Counted from the first letter of the stretch, positions 1 through 8,818 are shown. The stretch: DNA of 59,279 nucleotides from an uncultured Ellagibacter sp. (GCF_934636505.1 NZ_CAKUAL010000003.1:1-59279), one strand, 5' to 3'. Translations and numbers: made by a program. The notes: a model not told the origin generated them from the letters alone.

Positions 1-78
1 CACACGTACAACGTCTACAAGAAACTCGGCGTGAAGAATCGCGAGGAGCTGCTTGACCTGGTCGAAGGGGAGAAATAG
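1..78 (+). CDS. C-terminal end of a LuxR-type regulator (partial)
   Basis: The first 25 codons of the window read in frame to a TAG stop at 76-78. They contain VYKKLGVKNREEL, which matches the end of the LuxR (GerE) helix-turn-helix domain, where the recognition helix runs into a KLGV-x-(S/N)R-x-EL segment. The rest of the gene lies outside the window. Large LuxR families with many N-terminal membrane segments are common in Eggerthellaceae, but nothing about the sensor part can be said from this fragment. Confidence 0.75.
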   Translation, partial: HTYNVYKKLGVKNREELLDLVEGEK

Positions 79-99
79 AGAAACAATCGCGGAAGTCTT

Positions 100-134
100 G
101 ATGGCGTTCGGGACGAACCTGTCCGAACGCCATC
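100..134. terminator. Hairpin between convergent genes
   Basis: A perfect 12-bp stem (100-111 pairs with 123-134, arm GATGGCGTTCGG) with an 11-nt loop sits between the end of the LuxR gene and the end of the convergent amidohydrolase gene. Neither side has a clear T run, so intrinsic termination is only likely, not shown. Confidence 0.4.
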
Positions 135-159
135 GGAATCGCAAAGGGCAAGACCTGCG

Positions 160-1422
160 CTATTCCGCTGCCAGCATGCGGCAGGCCCATTGGGCGGCGA
201 CCATGCTGCCCTTCGCGAGCACGCTCTCGTCGATGGTGAAATGACAGCTGTGCTGCGGGTGCGAAGCCCCTACCTCGGGATTTCGCGTTCCAACGAAGCA
301 GAACACGCCAGGCACGATGTTTAAGTACTCGCTGAAATCCTCACCCGAGAGCGTGCCGCGGTAGTCCGACACTGCGGGCTTCCCCAGCATGTCCACGACT
401 GCACACCGCGCAACCTCCGCGCACACCGGGTCGTTCGAGAGGCCCGCATTGCCCTCCTCGAACGTGAACTTCACCTTGGCCCCGAAAGCGTGCCCTATCT
501 TGCTCACGATACGCTCAAGACGATCGGGGACCTCGCGGCGCAGCTTGTCGGTCCAGGTGCGCACCGTTCCCGAAAGATAGGCGTGGCCAGCCATGATGTT
601 GCGCGCCTCGCCACCGTGGAACTCGCCCACAGTTACCACGACCGGGTCGAACGGCGACACGTCGCGGCTGACGAGCACCTGCAGCCCGTTCACCATCTCC
701 GCCCCCACGACGACGGCGTCGACGCCCTTGTGCGGCATGGAACCGTGCGCGGAGACACCCTCGATGTCGATGTGGAACCAGTCGGTGTTGGCCATGCGCT
801 GCCCCGGCGCGCACGACACCGTGCCCGCGTCGACCTCGCTCCAGATGTGTGCGCCGTAGATGGCGTCGACACCGTCGAGCGCGCCGGCGTCGATCATGGA
901 GAGCGCGCCTATCGAGATTTCCTCAGCAGGCTGGAACAAGATACGAACCTCGCCTTTGAGCTGCGATTTCGTCTCGAGAAGAATGCGGATCGCACCGAGC
1001 ATCATGGCCATGTGCGCATCGTGGCCGCACGCATGCATGACGCCCTCGTTCTTGGAAGCGAACGGCACGCCCGTGTCCTCGGTCACAGGAAGCGCATCGA
1101 TGTCGGCGCGAAGGGCCACGCGGCGCGCAGGAATGCCGGCGGCATCGTAGGCCCCGGGGGCCTCCCCGCGAACCGTCGCGATGATACCGTTGTTATCGAG
1201 GCGACGATATTCCACCCCCAGGCGATCGAGCTCGCCGCAGAGCATCTCCTGCGTATGCGATTCCTGCCCCGAAACCTCAGGATGCTGATGAAACAGCCGG
1301 CGCCACTCGATGATGGCGCACTCGGCGGACGCGGCGGCATCACGAACGAGCGCGGCGGTGCGGGTTCCTGCAGGTTCGGATTGGGCGAAGGCAAGCGCTT
1401 CGACATCGGCGCAAGGATGCAT
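160..1422 (-). CDS. M20D-family amidohydrolase / metallopeptidase
   Basis: A 420-aa cytosolic zinc hydrolase of the M20 peptidase family, subfamily D. Relatives deacylate N-acyl amino acids (hippurate hydrolase, N-acyl-L-amino-acid amidohydrolase, IAA-amino-acid hydrolase). Visible signatures are the N-terminal FHQHPEVS (44-51), RADIDALPV (105-113), the metal-binding HACGHDAH (130-137), QPAEE (164-168) with the general-base glutamate, an inserted dimerisation domain containing GVSAHGSMPHKGVD, and a C-terminal HSCHF that normally supplies the last metal ligand. The ATG start at 1422 is preceded by GGAGG at a 7-nt distance. Length fits the family. The natural substrate cannot be told from sequence. 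The gene stands alone, convergent with the LuxR gene. Confidence 0.9.
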   Translation of the reverse strand: MHPCADVEALAFAQSEPAGTRTAALVRDAAASAECAIIEWRRLFHQHPEVSGQESHTQEMLCGELDRLGVEYRRLDNNGIIATVRGEAPGAYDAAGIPARRVALRADIDALPVTEDTGVPFASKNEGVMHACGHDAHMAMMLGAIRILLETKSQLKGEVRILFQPAEEISIGALSMIDAGALDGVDAIYGAHIWSEVDAGTVSCAPGQRMANTDWFHIDIEGVSAHGSMPHKGVDAVVVGAEMVNGLQVLVSRDVSPFDPVVVTVGEFHGGEARNIMAGHAYLSGTVRTWTDKLRREVPDRLERIVSKIGHAFGAKVKFTFEEGNAGLSNDPVCAEVARCAVVDMLGKPAVSDYRGTLSGEDFSEYLNIVPGVFCFVGTRNPEVGASHPQHSCHFTIDESVLAKGSMVAAQWACRMLAAE

Positions 1423-1632
1423 GGGGATTCCTCCGTAAAGATAAAGTCAAATCGACCTTGATGGTATGGGAAGAACGAGCGAAAGACCAGCGCAAAGCGG
1501 CAAAATCGCGCGAAACCAGAATTAAAGCGGACAAACGGTGAGAAAACGAGCTGTAAGGACGCAGAAGACTCAGCGGCGCGCATCTGCCAGGCGGGCGAGC
1601 GGGCTAGGCAGCGCGCTTCTGTTAGTTGAGTC

Positions 1633-1680
1633 GGAAGGCTTGGAGACGCCCTTCTATCGGGCGAGCTCCTCAAGCCTTCC
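1633..1680 (-). terminator. Long hairpin downstream of the yddG-like pseudogene
   Basis: The arms GGAAGGCTTG (1633-1642) and CAAGCCTTCC (1671-1680) are perfect complements, with an inner CGCCC/GGGCG stem. The structure lies just after the stop of the minus-strand transporter remnant. It has no strong T tract, so its role as a terminator is probable only by position. Confidence 0.4.
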
Positions 1681-1689
1681 CTTCCCGAT

Positions 1690-2600
1690 TTAATTATCTC
1701 CGCGGCTCTCTGTGCGTTTGCCCATGAGCAGGTTCAACAACGAACCCGCAACGACGAAGGCGACGCCTGCCCAGAAAAGCCCAGGCAGCGCGAGCCCCAA
1801 GATGATCGAGCTTGCCACCACCGAGAGGAAGGGCGCCGCATACGATGCAAGCGCCATGCGCGACACGTTGCCGAACGCAGTCCGTGGTTCCAGCACGCGT
1901 ACCCTGCGGCGATCGAGCCTGTCGCGGCAAGAAGCGCCAGGATCGACCCGATCGACGGCATGCTTTGGAGAACAGGCGCGCCCGAGGTGGCGAACATCGC
2001 CCAGAACACCGCCGCGACGCCGATCATGAAATAGGGCGTGGCATCCTTGCCGTTCGTGATGCGCGGCGTGACGACGGAATAGGACGCCCAGGCAAGCGCC
2101 GCCGCGAGCGTCAGGGCGAACGGAAGCGGATTCGAGGAGATATCCGCCGCGACGACACCCGCGTCAAGGCCGGCATCTCCCCCGATAGCGAGCATTACGC
2201 CCACCGTCGCAACCGCAGCACCCGGCAGAGCACGGGCGAATCCGCGCGCGCCGCGCATCGCCGTGGAGTTCAAAAGAACGGTAAGTGAGGGCCACAAATA
2301 GTTCACCATGCTGAGCTCGACTGTTTGCGTGGACGAGGCGGCAAGGCCGATCGAGGCGCTTATGGCGGCCTCGTAGAACACGAAAAGCCCGCCGCTGACC
2401 AGGAAGTACTTCAAGGGATAAGCGCTCGGCCGCGATGGGCGCAAAACGATGAACAGCGAGATCGCGCCAAGCGTGTAGATGAGCGCACCGCCAAGCAGAA
2501 CGCCGAAACCCTGCGAGGTCAGGCGCACGAAGCCGAACATCATGCTCCAGAACACGAGCGCAAGAAAGCCCACCATCGTGGAACGATCGCTTTTGCCCAT
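1690..2600 (-). pseudogene. YddG-like EamA/DMT-family exporter, frameshifted
   Basis: A ten-helix drug/metabolite transporter of the EamA family, closest by eye to YddG (aromatic amino-acid exporter). Shared features include an N-terminal FWSMMFGFVR, GGALIYTL, MVNYLWPSLTVL and the late ACWNHG motif. After ACWNHGLR the reading frame shifts: the expected continuation FGNVSRMALASYAAPFLS is intact but lies in the frame that ends at 1690. A single missing base near 1877-1882 explains the break. The start at 2600 (MGKSDRST) is chosen because GAGG precedes it at good spacing; the open frame continues upstream to 2882 but that part looks non-coding. It could be a true pseudogene or a sequencing error, since both halves keep normal family sequence. 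Confidence 0.8.
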
Positions 2601-2891
2601 TCGCCTCACGCGGCCGCTTCCCTTCCCCATCGAATCACCAAACCGCCCTATAGTACAGGAGCGCAGGCGCAATGGGACGCGACGCCCGCAGAAGGAGGAA
2701 AAAGGCGACGGGTGATGAGCCGAGCACAGAGGCTGTAAGGGGCGCCGAGGCTCCGCAAGGGGCGAACCAGAAGGGGCGAGCGCGGGCCGCGCCGAAGCCG
2801 TCCACAGCACGGAGAACGCGGGGCGGGAAGCGGCGCCCGAGAGCGGCCGACGCAGCGCGAATCCCTCAATTGCCAGGTGCAAACGCCCTGG

Positions 2892-3326
2892 TTAGCGCTC
2901 GGTTTTCACGACGAAACCGAAATAGACGATATACCCCACCCACACGGCGGCAACAATTGCACGACCAACGGGAACGTTGCTCATCATGGCAAAACTCACA
3001 GCCAAAAGCGCGGTGACGGGCACGAGGATGGTGAGCTTCGCCTGCAGCGTCATGGAGCGCTTGGTCATATAGCCCTCGAGCACCATCTTGTAGACCTTTG
3101 TACCTTTAAACCAGCTGTTGAGACGATTGGAGCTGCGCGCGAAACAGAAGGCGGCCACCAGGATGAACGGCGTTGTGGGCAGAATAGGCAGCACCACACC
3201 CAACATTCCCAGGACGAAGAAGAGGAAACCTCCTGCCGCCCACAGGCAGTAGCGCAAGCGTGATTTTACTTGTTTTACCTGCTCAATTGGGATATTTTGC
3301 TCAATTTGGGCAGTCTGTTCGTTCAC
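2892..3326 (-). CDS. YbaN-family (DUF454) inner-membrane protein
   Basis: A 144-aa protein with the DUF454/YbaN signature: a first hydrophobic helix pair containing GVVLPILPTTPFILVAAFCF, then the soluble stretch SSNRLNSWFKG, and two more hydrophobic segments near the C-terminus. The start codon is GTG at 3326 with a weak AGTAGGT upstream. Members are small membrane proteins of unknown biochemical role, often found as single genes. No operon partner is obvious here; the neighbours are separated by about 100 bp or more. Confidence 0.8.
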   Translation of the reverse strand: MNEQTAQIEQNIPIEQVKQVKSRLRYCLWAAGGFLFFVLGMLGVVLPILPTTPFILVAAFCFARSSNRLNSWFKGTKVYKMVLEGYMTKRSMTLQAKLTILVPVTALLAVSFAMMSNVPVGRAIVAAVWVGYIVYFGFVVKTER

Positions 3327-3433
3327 ACGTTGTACCTACTTGCTGTTCGATATAACTAACAAATCATGAGAAAATTACCATGGCCTCCTCGTTAAATCAA
3401 CCGTGGAAAACTTTTGAGCCTCCGGTTGCCTCT

Positions 3434-4324
3434 CTACGAAAGAAGAAGCCGTTCGCTTGTAGCGGCAATGGTTGCAGCCAACGAGCGCTCGTCGGCGCCG
3501 CGCGCTTCAGCAAGTAACGACATCGTGCGCTCGAGGCGCGGGGAGACGTCTTGGGGAATCGTCATAGGGGTAGGCTTGCTCGGGAAGTCGGTCTCAATGA
3601 GCAGGCGACCCTCGGGAATAGCGCGCGCATAGGCGCGGCCACGTTTCGTTTTGAGCATGCGCTCGTTCACCGAGAAGAGGCATCCCGACGCAACTGCGCG
3701 GGTCAGCTCCTCTTGCGAGCCCGAGAACCAGTGGAAAATGCAAGTGCAGGCATCGAGGCATCCCGTGCGTTCGAGCACATCGAGCGTGCACATCGCTGCC
3801 CTCGAGGAGTGGATCGACATGATGCGCCGCGGGAATTCCGCTGATGAGCGCGTGGCGTGCCGAGCATTACCAGGCCGCCCCGTTTCGCCGCGTGAGCTCA
3901 CGACGGACTGCTGAGACAAGCCTGCGGCGGGCCGCCCCGCCGCCTCCCCTTCCCCAAGCGGGCGCGCCGAGGCAACGCAGACGCGCTCGAACGCCGCGAT
4001 CTGCGCATCGCGCGTCTCCGCTCGCCGCGGCTGGAAGTCGAGCCCCACCTCCGAGATCAGAGACGCACCAGGAGCCAAGCGCTCGAACAGCGCGACTTCC
4101 CCTTCCCCGCAGGTGCCGTCAGCGACCCACCACGGATGAAGCCCCAAGCCAACCCGCACACGCGGGGCGTAGGGGGCGAGTTTGGAGCGCACGCGCTCGA
4201 AATCGCGCGGATCGCAGGTTCCCGATAGCGCGCCGCCGCATGCGGCGTATGCAGCGGCAAGTTCCGCCGCATTACCTGCAAAGTCCAGGTGGCAGTGCAT
4301 GTCGATGAGCGGGATCCCCTCCAT
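3434..4324 (-). CDS. TatD-family metal-dependent hydrolase
   Basis: A 296-aa amidohydrolase-fold protein of the TatD family (deoxyribonuclease-like TIM barrel). It shows the HCH metal motif at residues 10-12 (MHCHLDF), SEVGLDF with the bridging glutamate, SIHSSRA, IFHWFSGS and the late IETDFPS aspartate. The ATG start at 4324 shares its A with the TGA stop of the upstream tcdA gene (TGATG), so the two are translationally coupled. Odd: about 35 extra low-complexity residues (GEGEAAGRPAAGLSQQ and onward) interrupt the barrel just before SIHSSRA, where family members usually have a short turn. Substrate is unknown; TatD proteins have been linked to DNA repair and 3'-end trimming. Confidence 0.85.
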   Translation of the reverse strand: MEGIPLIDMHCHLDFAGNAAELAAAYAACGGALSGTCDPRDFERVRSKLAPYAPRVRVGLGLHPWWVADGTCGEGEVALFERLAPGASLISEVGLDFQPRRAETRDAQIAAFERVCVASARPLGEGEAAGRPAAGLSQQSVVSSRGETGRPGNARHATRSSAEFPRRIMSIHSSRAAMCTLDVLERTGCLDACTCIFHWFSGSQEELTRAVASGCLFSVNERMLKTKRGRAYARAIPEGRLLIETDFPSKPTPMTIPQDVSPRLERTMSLLAEARGADERSLAATIAATSERLLLS

Positions 4325-5160
4325 CACAACGATCGCCCGCCGTTTTCCAAGCCGAGGAGCGAGCAGATAACGTAGCCCGCGATCATCTGCCCCATGATGG
4401 GAGGCATCCACGAGGTGGTGCCGAGCGGAAGCTTCCGGCGGCGCTCACCTGGCACTTGCTCGGGCTCGGGCAGGCGCGGGGTGCCCAAAAGCTCGCGCGC
4501 CGAAGGCTCATCGGAATACAGGATGGTCCAGCGCTTAATGCCGAGCTTGCGTGCCTCTTTGCGCAAGATGCGGCAAAGTCCGCAATCGTGCGTGTCGTAG
4601 ATGTTCGCAAGCGAAAGGCGCTCGGGGAAGAGGCGATCTGCTGCGCCCGCTGAGCACACGAGAGGAAGGCCTCGATCCTCGCACAGCTTCGCGAGGGCGA
4701 TTTTCGCGGAGACCGTGTCAATTGCGTCGATCACGAAGTCGACGTCGCCGTGCGCATCGAGGAAGGCAGGCAGGTTCTCGGTCAGGACGAATTCGTCGAC
4801 CGTTTCCACCTGAGCTTCGGGGTTGATCGCGCGCACCATCTCGCGCGCGACGTCAGTCTTGCGTCGACCGATAGTGCTCTCCCAAGCAACCGCCTGGCGG
4901 TTCACGTTCGAGGGCTGCACAACGTCGCAATCGACCAGCACAAACGATCCGATACCGCCGCGCGCGAGGGGCTCAAGGCAGTTCGAGCCGACACCGCCCA
5001 AACCGAAGAGGAGCACTTTCTTGCCAGCAAGAAGCTCGACGCCGTCCTGGCCGAAGACGATGGAGAGCCTTCCCCATCGATCCTCGAGAGGGGACGTTCG
5101 CGCAACGAGCGGGCGCCCATCGGGTGCGGGGGTTGTGTTCGGTTCGGCTGTCTTAGCCAT
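4324..5160 (-). CDS. tcdA: ThiF/E1-like enzyme, probable tRNA t6A dehydratase TcdA
   Basis: A 278-aa E1-like adenylating enzyme. The glycine-rich nucleotide loop GLGGVGSN (53-60), DCDVVQPSNVNRQ (77-89), a DFVIDAID stretch and the CSAGAADRL segment match the TcdA/YgdL branch, which cyclises N6-threonylcarbamoyladenosine at position 37 of tRNAs in an ATP-dependent way. MoeB or ThiF functions are less likely because the C-terminal zinc-finger cysteines of those proteins are not evident; only a DCGLC motif is seen. The ATG at 5160 is chosen because AAGGAA lies upstream at proper spacing, which drops 56 proline-rich residues of the longer open frame. A run of eight Gs begins 35 nt upstream of the start. 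Confidence 0.8.
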   Translation of the reverse strand: MAKTAEPNTTPAPDGRPLVARTSPLEDRWGRLSIVFGQDGVELLAGKKVLLFGLGGVGSNCLEPLARGGIGSFVLVDCDVVQPSNVNRQAVAWESTIGRRKTDVAREMVRAINPEAQVETVDEFVLTENLPAFLDAHGDVDFVIDAIDTVSAKIALAKLCEDRGLPLVCSAGAADRLFPERLSLANIYDTHDCGLCRILRKEARKLGIKRWTILYSDEPSARELLGTPRLPEPEQVPGERRRKLPLGTTSWMPPIMGQMIAGYVICSLLGLENGGRSL

Positions 5161-5194
5161 GGGTTTGTTCCTTCCGGTGGGCTTCGGCAAATTA

Positions 5195-5213
5195 GGGGGG
5201 GGCGGGGGCGGGG
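5195..5213. repeat. G-rich tract upstream of tcdA
   Basis: The plus strand reads eight Gs, C, five Gs, C, four Gs. It lies 35-53 nt before the tcdA start codon, in its presumed leader. The tract could form a G-quadruplex on the non-template side, or slip in length. Confidence 0.6.
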
Positions 5214-5348
5214 CTTGCCCTCGAAATCGCACCATGGATAGGTGCTCGCGACGTCTTGTGGAGCAGTAGGGCAAGTTTGTGGTCAACTGAGCGAGTTGTG
5301 CGCGCCCGCTTGTTTCCTTCAAGCGCAAGAAAGCTGTTACTCGGCAAA

Positions 5349-5383
5349 GTTACACCCCAGATTTGGGTAATGTGGGGTGTAAC
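5349..5383 (-). terminator. Hairpin after copA
   Basis: The 11-bp perfect arms GTTACACCCCA (5349-5359) and TGGGGTGTAAC (5373-5383) lie 75 bp beyond the copA stop. On the minus strand the stem is followed by TTTG only, so it is a plausible but weak intrinsic terminator. Confidence 0.5.
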
Positions 5384-5458
5384 TACAGAGTGAATGTCAC
5401 TTTAGCGAGCCAACAGCAGCGCACAACTCTTTCTTTTGACCACGAAGGAGGCGTCTTG

Positions 5459-5668
5459 CTACTCGACGACCTTCGCTTCGTATCCCGCATCGACGATAGC
5501 GTCGACAAGCACCTGGTCGGCCACGTCGGCAGAGAGCTTCGCCGTCGCGCTGTTGGAGTCAAGGTCGACCACGGCCTCTTCCACACCCTCGACGCCCTCA
5601 AGCGCCTTCTTCACGTGGGCGACGCAATGCTGGCACATCATTCCTTCGACGGACAGCTTCTTTTCCAT
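5459..5668 (-). CDS. Possible internally initiated CopZ-like copper chaperone
   Basis: Within copA and in the same frame, ATG at 5668 opens a 69-aa stretch that is a complete HMA copper chaperone (GMMCQHC, ending AGYEAKVVE), the usual length of CopZ. The sequence just before it is AAGGAG followed by six bases, an ideal ribosome-binding site placed inside the coding sequence. This suggests that free chaperone may be made in addition to the fused domain. The arrangement could also be a leftover of a former separate copZ gene. E. coli makes a free chaperone from copA by a different trick, programmed frameshifting. Confidence 0.45.
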   Translation of the reverse strand: MEKKLSVEGMMCQHCVAHVKKALEGVEGVEEAVVDLDSNSATAKLSADVADQVLVDAIVDAGYEAKVVE

Positions 5669-8299
5669 GACGATCTCCTTCGGTTTCACGGTTTGCACTT
5701 CTTCACTATGACCAGCGGAAACAGGCGAACCATCGCCGTCTTCCGCAGAGGGCCCATCCATCGTGGGCACACCCGCCTCTCTTGCGAGCGTAGCCTCGGG
5801 CGCGGCATCGGGTGCAGCCTCGGGTTCCAGCGCCGATGCTGCCCCGCCGAACGCCACAGGCATCCATCCGCGCAGGCGAAGCGCGTTCGACACCACGCAC
5901 ACCGAGCTGCACGACATTGCCGCCGCGGCGATCATGGGGTTCAAAGTTACGCCCGCAAACGAGAGCGCGCCCGCCGCCACGGGGATGCAGATCACATTGT
6001 AAATGAGCGCCCAGAACAGGTTCTGCTTGATATTGCGCATGGTCGCGCGCGAAAGCGAGATCGCCGCAGGCACATCTGCCAGGTCGCTTTTCATGAGCAC
6101 GATGTCGGCGCTGTCGATGGCGATGTCGGTGCCCGCGCCGATTGCGATGCCGACATCGGCGCGCGCGAGGGCGGGAGCGTCGTTCACACCGTCGCCTACC
6201 ATGGCGACCGTCCCCTGTTTCTGCAGGTCGCGTATAACTTCTTCCTTGCCCTGAGGCAGCACGCCGGCGATGACGTCGTCGGCACCGACGCGCTTCTGGA
6301 TAGCGTGCGCCGTGCGCTCGTTGTCGCCCGTGAGCATGACGGTGCGGATGCCCATGCGCGAGAGCTCGGCGAGCGCCGCAGCGCTTCGGGGCTTGGGCTC
6401 GTCGGCCAGCGCGATAAGGCCTGCGAGCGCACCGTCGACTGCGAAGAAGAGCACCGTCTTGCCCTCGTCGGCAAGGCGCTGCGCCTCTCCTTCCGCCCCT
6501 GCGATGTCGATGCAGCCCTCCCCCATGAGCCGCGCGTTACCGGCGAGGCACGCACGCCCCGCAACCTGGCCGCGAAGTCCGCCGCCAGGGACTTGCTCGA
6601 AAGCCTCGACTTCCTGAGCTGCGACGCCGCGAGCCTCGGCGTACGCCACGATTGCCTGCGCAAGCGGGTGCTCCGAACGCTTCTCGAGGGAGTATGCAAG
6701 GGAAAGGAATGCGGCTGCCGCATCATTGCATTTCGGCTCGTCGATGGCTTCGGTTGCGCTCACAAAGCGAGTTCCGCACGAGCCGAACAGTCCAGTGGAC
6801 TGTTCGTGCGAGCCAGGACTGCTGAGCGACTGGGCGCCTCCGAAGCCATCTGCAGCGCTCGGGGCTCCGGTGAAGCCTCCTTCGGCCACCAGCACCTCGC
6901 ACACCTCGGGCGCGCCTTTCGTGATGGTCCCCGTCTTGTCGAGCACGACCGTCTTCACGCCGTGCGCGGTCTGCAGCGCCTCTGCCGACTTCACGAGGAT
7001 GCCGTTCGCAGCACCGCGGCCCGTCCCCACCATGATGGCGGTCGGGGTGGCAAGGCCCAAAGCACAAGGACACGAGATGACGAGCACGCTGATCGCGTGG
7101 GAAAGAGCGGTCGCCACGCCCGCACCAACGAACATCCAGATGACGAATGTGAGAAGCGCGATCGCGATGACCACGGGCACGAACACGCCCGAAATCTTGT
7201 CGGCGAGCTTTTCGATAGGAGCCTTAGAGCTTGTTGCCTCATCGACCATGCGCACGATCCCTGCGAGCACGGTGTCGACGCCCACGCGCTCGGCGCGCAT
7301 GGCAAACCATCCCGTGCGGTTCACCGTCGCACCCGTAACCGCAGACCCCACGCCCTTTTCCACCGGTACGCTCTCGCCAGTGATGACGGATTCGTCGACC
7401 GTGCCCCCGCCTTCGATCACCACTCCGTCAACAGGCACGCTCGCGCCGGCGCGAACGATGAGGATATCCCCCGGTCGCACCTGCTCCGCAGGGACTTCTT
7501 CCTCGGCACCGTCGACGTTGCGGCGAATCGCCGTTTTCGGAGAGAGATCCATAAGCTGCGCGATCGCGTCGGTGGTCTTCCCCTTCGCGCGCGCCTCGAA
7601 GTACTTGCCCAGCGTGATCAGCGTGAGGATCATCGCCGCCGACTCGAAGTACAAATCCATCGCGGCCATGTGCGCGAAATCGATGTCGCCGCGGCCCATC
7701 CCCCAGCCGATGCGGTAGATCGCTACAATGCCGTAGACCGTCGAGGCCGTCGACCCCAGCGCGATAAGCGAGTCCATGTTCGGCGAGCCATGGAAGAGCG
7801 TCTTGAAGCCCACGCGGAAGAACTTGAAGTTCGCGAAAATCACGGGCAACAAGAGTAGGAACTGGGTAAACGCGAACGTGAGCATGTTCTCGTGACCCAG
7901 GAAGAACTCGGGCAGGGGCCAGCCGAACATGTGGCCCATGGATAAGTAGAACAAGGGAATGGTGAACACGAACGACACGATGAGCCGCATGCGCACGTGC
8001 GCCGCCTCCTTTGCGGCGGCGTTTTCCCGCGCGGCGGAGGGGGCGACAGGACTGCTCGAGGCACCTGCGGCTGCGCCAACCTCGACTCGGGGCACCGCTC
8101 CGTAGCCCGCCTTCTCGACCGCCGCGCTGATCGCAGTGAGCGTGGCGGGATTGCCGTCGTATTCCACCTCCATCGAGTTCTTCAGCAGGTTCACCACAGC
8201 GTGCTCAACGCCAGCGACGCCCGAGGTCGTCTTCTCGACGCGGGCGGAGCAGGCGGCGCACGTCATGCCCGAAACGTCGAAGGTTTGCTTTTGCGTCAT
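5459..8299 (-). CDS. copA: Copper-exporting P1B-type ATPase with C-terminal CopZ domain
   Basis: A 946-aa heavy-metal P-type ATPase that pumps Cu(I) out of the cytosol. Visible parts are an N-terminal HMA domain with CAAC (14-17), eight predicted membrane helices, TGES (307-310) in the actuator domain, CPC (410-412) in the transport helix, DKTGT (454-458) with the phosphorylated aspartate, and GDGVNDAPAL in the hinge. After the last helix pair a linker of about 60 residues, rich in Ala, Pro and Glu, leads into a second HMA domain with GMMCQHC. The gene starts 3 nt after the csoR stop, so both form one operon under the CsoR palindromes upstream. The terminal HMA domain has its own ribosome site (see the next entry). 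Confidence 0.95.
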   Translation of the reverse strand: MTQKQTFDVSGMTCAACSARVEKTTSGVAGVEHAVVNLLKNSMEVEYDGNPATLTAISAAVEKAGYGAVPRVEVGAAAGASSSPVAPSAARENAAAKEAAHVRMRLIVSFVFTIPLFYLSMGHMFGWPLPEFFLGHENMLTFAFTQFLLLLPVIFANFKFFRVGFKTLFHGSPNMDSLIALGSTASTVYGIVAIYRIGWGMGRGDIDFAHMAAMDLYFESAAMILTLITLGKYFEARAKGKTTDAIAQLMDLSPKTAIRRNVDGAEEEVPAEQVRPGDILIVRAGASVPVDGVVIEGGGTVDESVITGESVPVEKGVGSAVTGATVNRTGWFAMRAERVGVDTVLAGIVRMVDEATSSKAPIEKLADKISGVFVPVVIAIALLTFVIWMFVGAGVATALSHAISVLVISCPCALGLATPTAIMVGTGRGAANGILVKSAEALQTAHGVKTVVLDKTGTITKGAPEVCEVLVAEGGFTGAPSAADGFGGAQSLSSPGSHEQSTGLFGSCGTRFVSATEAIDEPKCNDAAAAFLSLAYSLEKRSEHPLAQAIVAYAEARGVAAQEVEAFEQVPGGGLRGQVAGRACLAGNARLMGEGCIDIAGAEGEAQRLADEGKTVLFFAVDGALAGLIALADEPKPRSAAALAELSRMGIRTVMLTGDNERTAHAIQKRVGADDVIAGVLPQGKEEVIRDLQKQGTVAMVGDGVNDAPALARADVGIAIGAGTDIAIDSADIVLMKSDLADVPAAISLSRATMRNIKQNLFWALIYNVICIPVAAGALSFAGVTLNPMIAAAAMSCSSVCVVSNALRLRGWMPVAFGGAASALEPEAAPDAAPEATLAREAGVPTMDGPSAEDGDGSPVSAGHSEEVQTVKPKEIVMEKKLSVEGMMCQHCVAHVKKALEGVEGVEEAVVDLDSNSATAKLSADVADQVLVDAIVDAGYEAKVVE

Positions 8300-8302
8300 C
8301 TT

Positions 8303-8818
8303 CTACCTCGCAAACTTCTTGATGAGCTGCATCGCCTCGTCGATGATGGCGGTGTTGCCCGCCTCGATTTGCTCGACGACGCAGGTCTCCAGGTGGTTTT
8401 GCAAAAGGATGGCGGAAATGGAATGCACGGCGGACTCCGCGGCGGCGAGCTGTGTTAGGACGTCCCCGCAGTAGCGGTTGTCGTCAATCATGGCTTTCAC
8501 GCCGTTGAGCTGGCCGATTGCCCGGTTGAGGCGCTTTTGCAGGTCGCGCTGGAACTCCTCGGAGCGCGGCGTTGCCTTATGGTGGCAGCAGCAGTTTTGC
8601 GCACGCGCGCCCTTGCTTTCGCAGGCGGCGTGCCCGACGCCCGAACGAGAAGACGCGGACGAAGAAGCGCCGCCGGCAACATCGTCGCACTTGGCGGCAG
8701 CTGGAGCGCGGTCGCACGAGGCGCCAACCGGAGCGTCGATGTGCTCGGCAGCGGGCTCGCCATCAGCCGAGACCTTGTCCGCATCCTCTACCGAGCGCTT
8801 GCCGTTTGCTTTGGCCAT
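8303..8818 (-). CDS. csoR: CsoR-family copper-sensing repressor
   Basis: The last 90 residues form the all-helical CsoR/DUF156 fold, with RLNRAIGQLNGVKAMI, the first copper-ligand cysteine in YCGDVL, and the second ligand pair in NHLETCV (His and Cys). This C-H-C set is the Cu(I) site of true CsoR proteins. Unusual is an N-terminal extension of about 80 residues, Ala/Ser-rich and carrying several cysteines plus CCCHH just before the core. I chose the ATG at 8818 because GGGAAGG lies upstream; an ATG at 8842 is also possible but overlaps an operator palindrome. It should repress csoR-copA until copper rises. Confidence 0.9.
   Translation of the reverse strand: MAKANGKRSVEDADKVSADGEPAAEHIDAPVGASCDRAPAAAKCDDVAGGASSSASSRSGVGHAACESKGARAQNCCCHHKATPRSEEFQRDLQKRLNRAIGQLNGVKAMIDDNRYCGDVLTQLAAAESAVHSISAILLQNHLETCVVEQIEAGNTAIIDEAMQLIKKFAR

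Noticed and set aside
5363..7858. Long plus-strand open frame (831 aa) opposite copA
   Set aside because: It is an Arg/His-rich shadow of the GC-rich copA codons, with no domain and no ribosome site.
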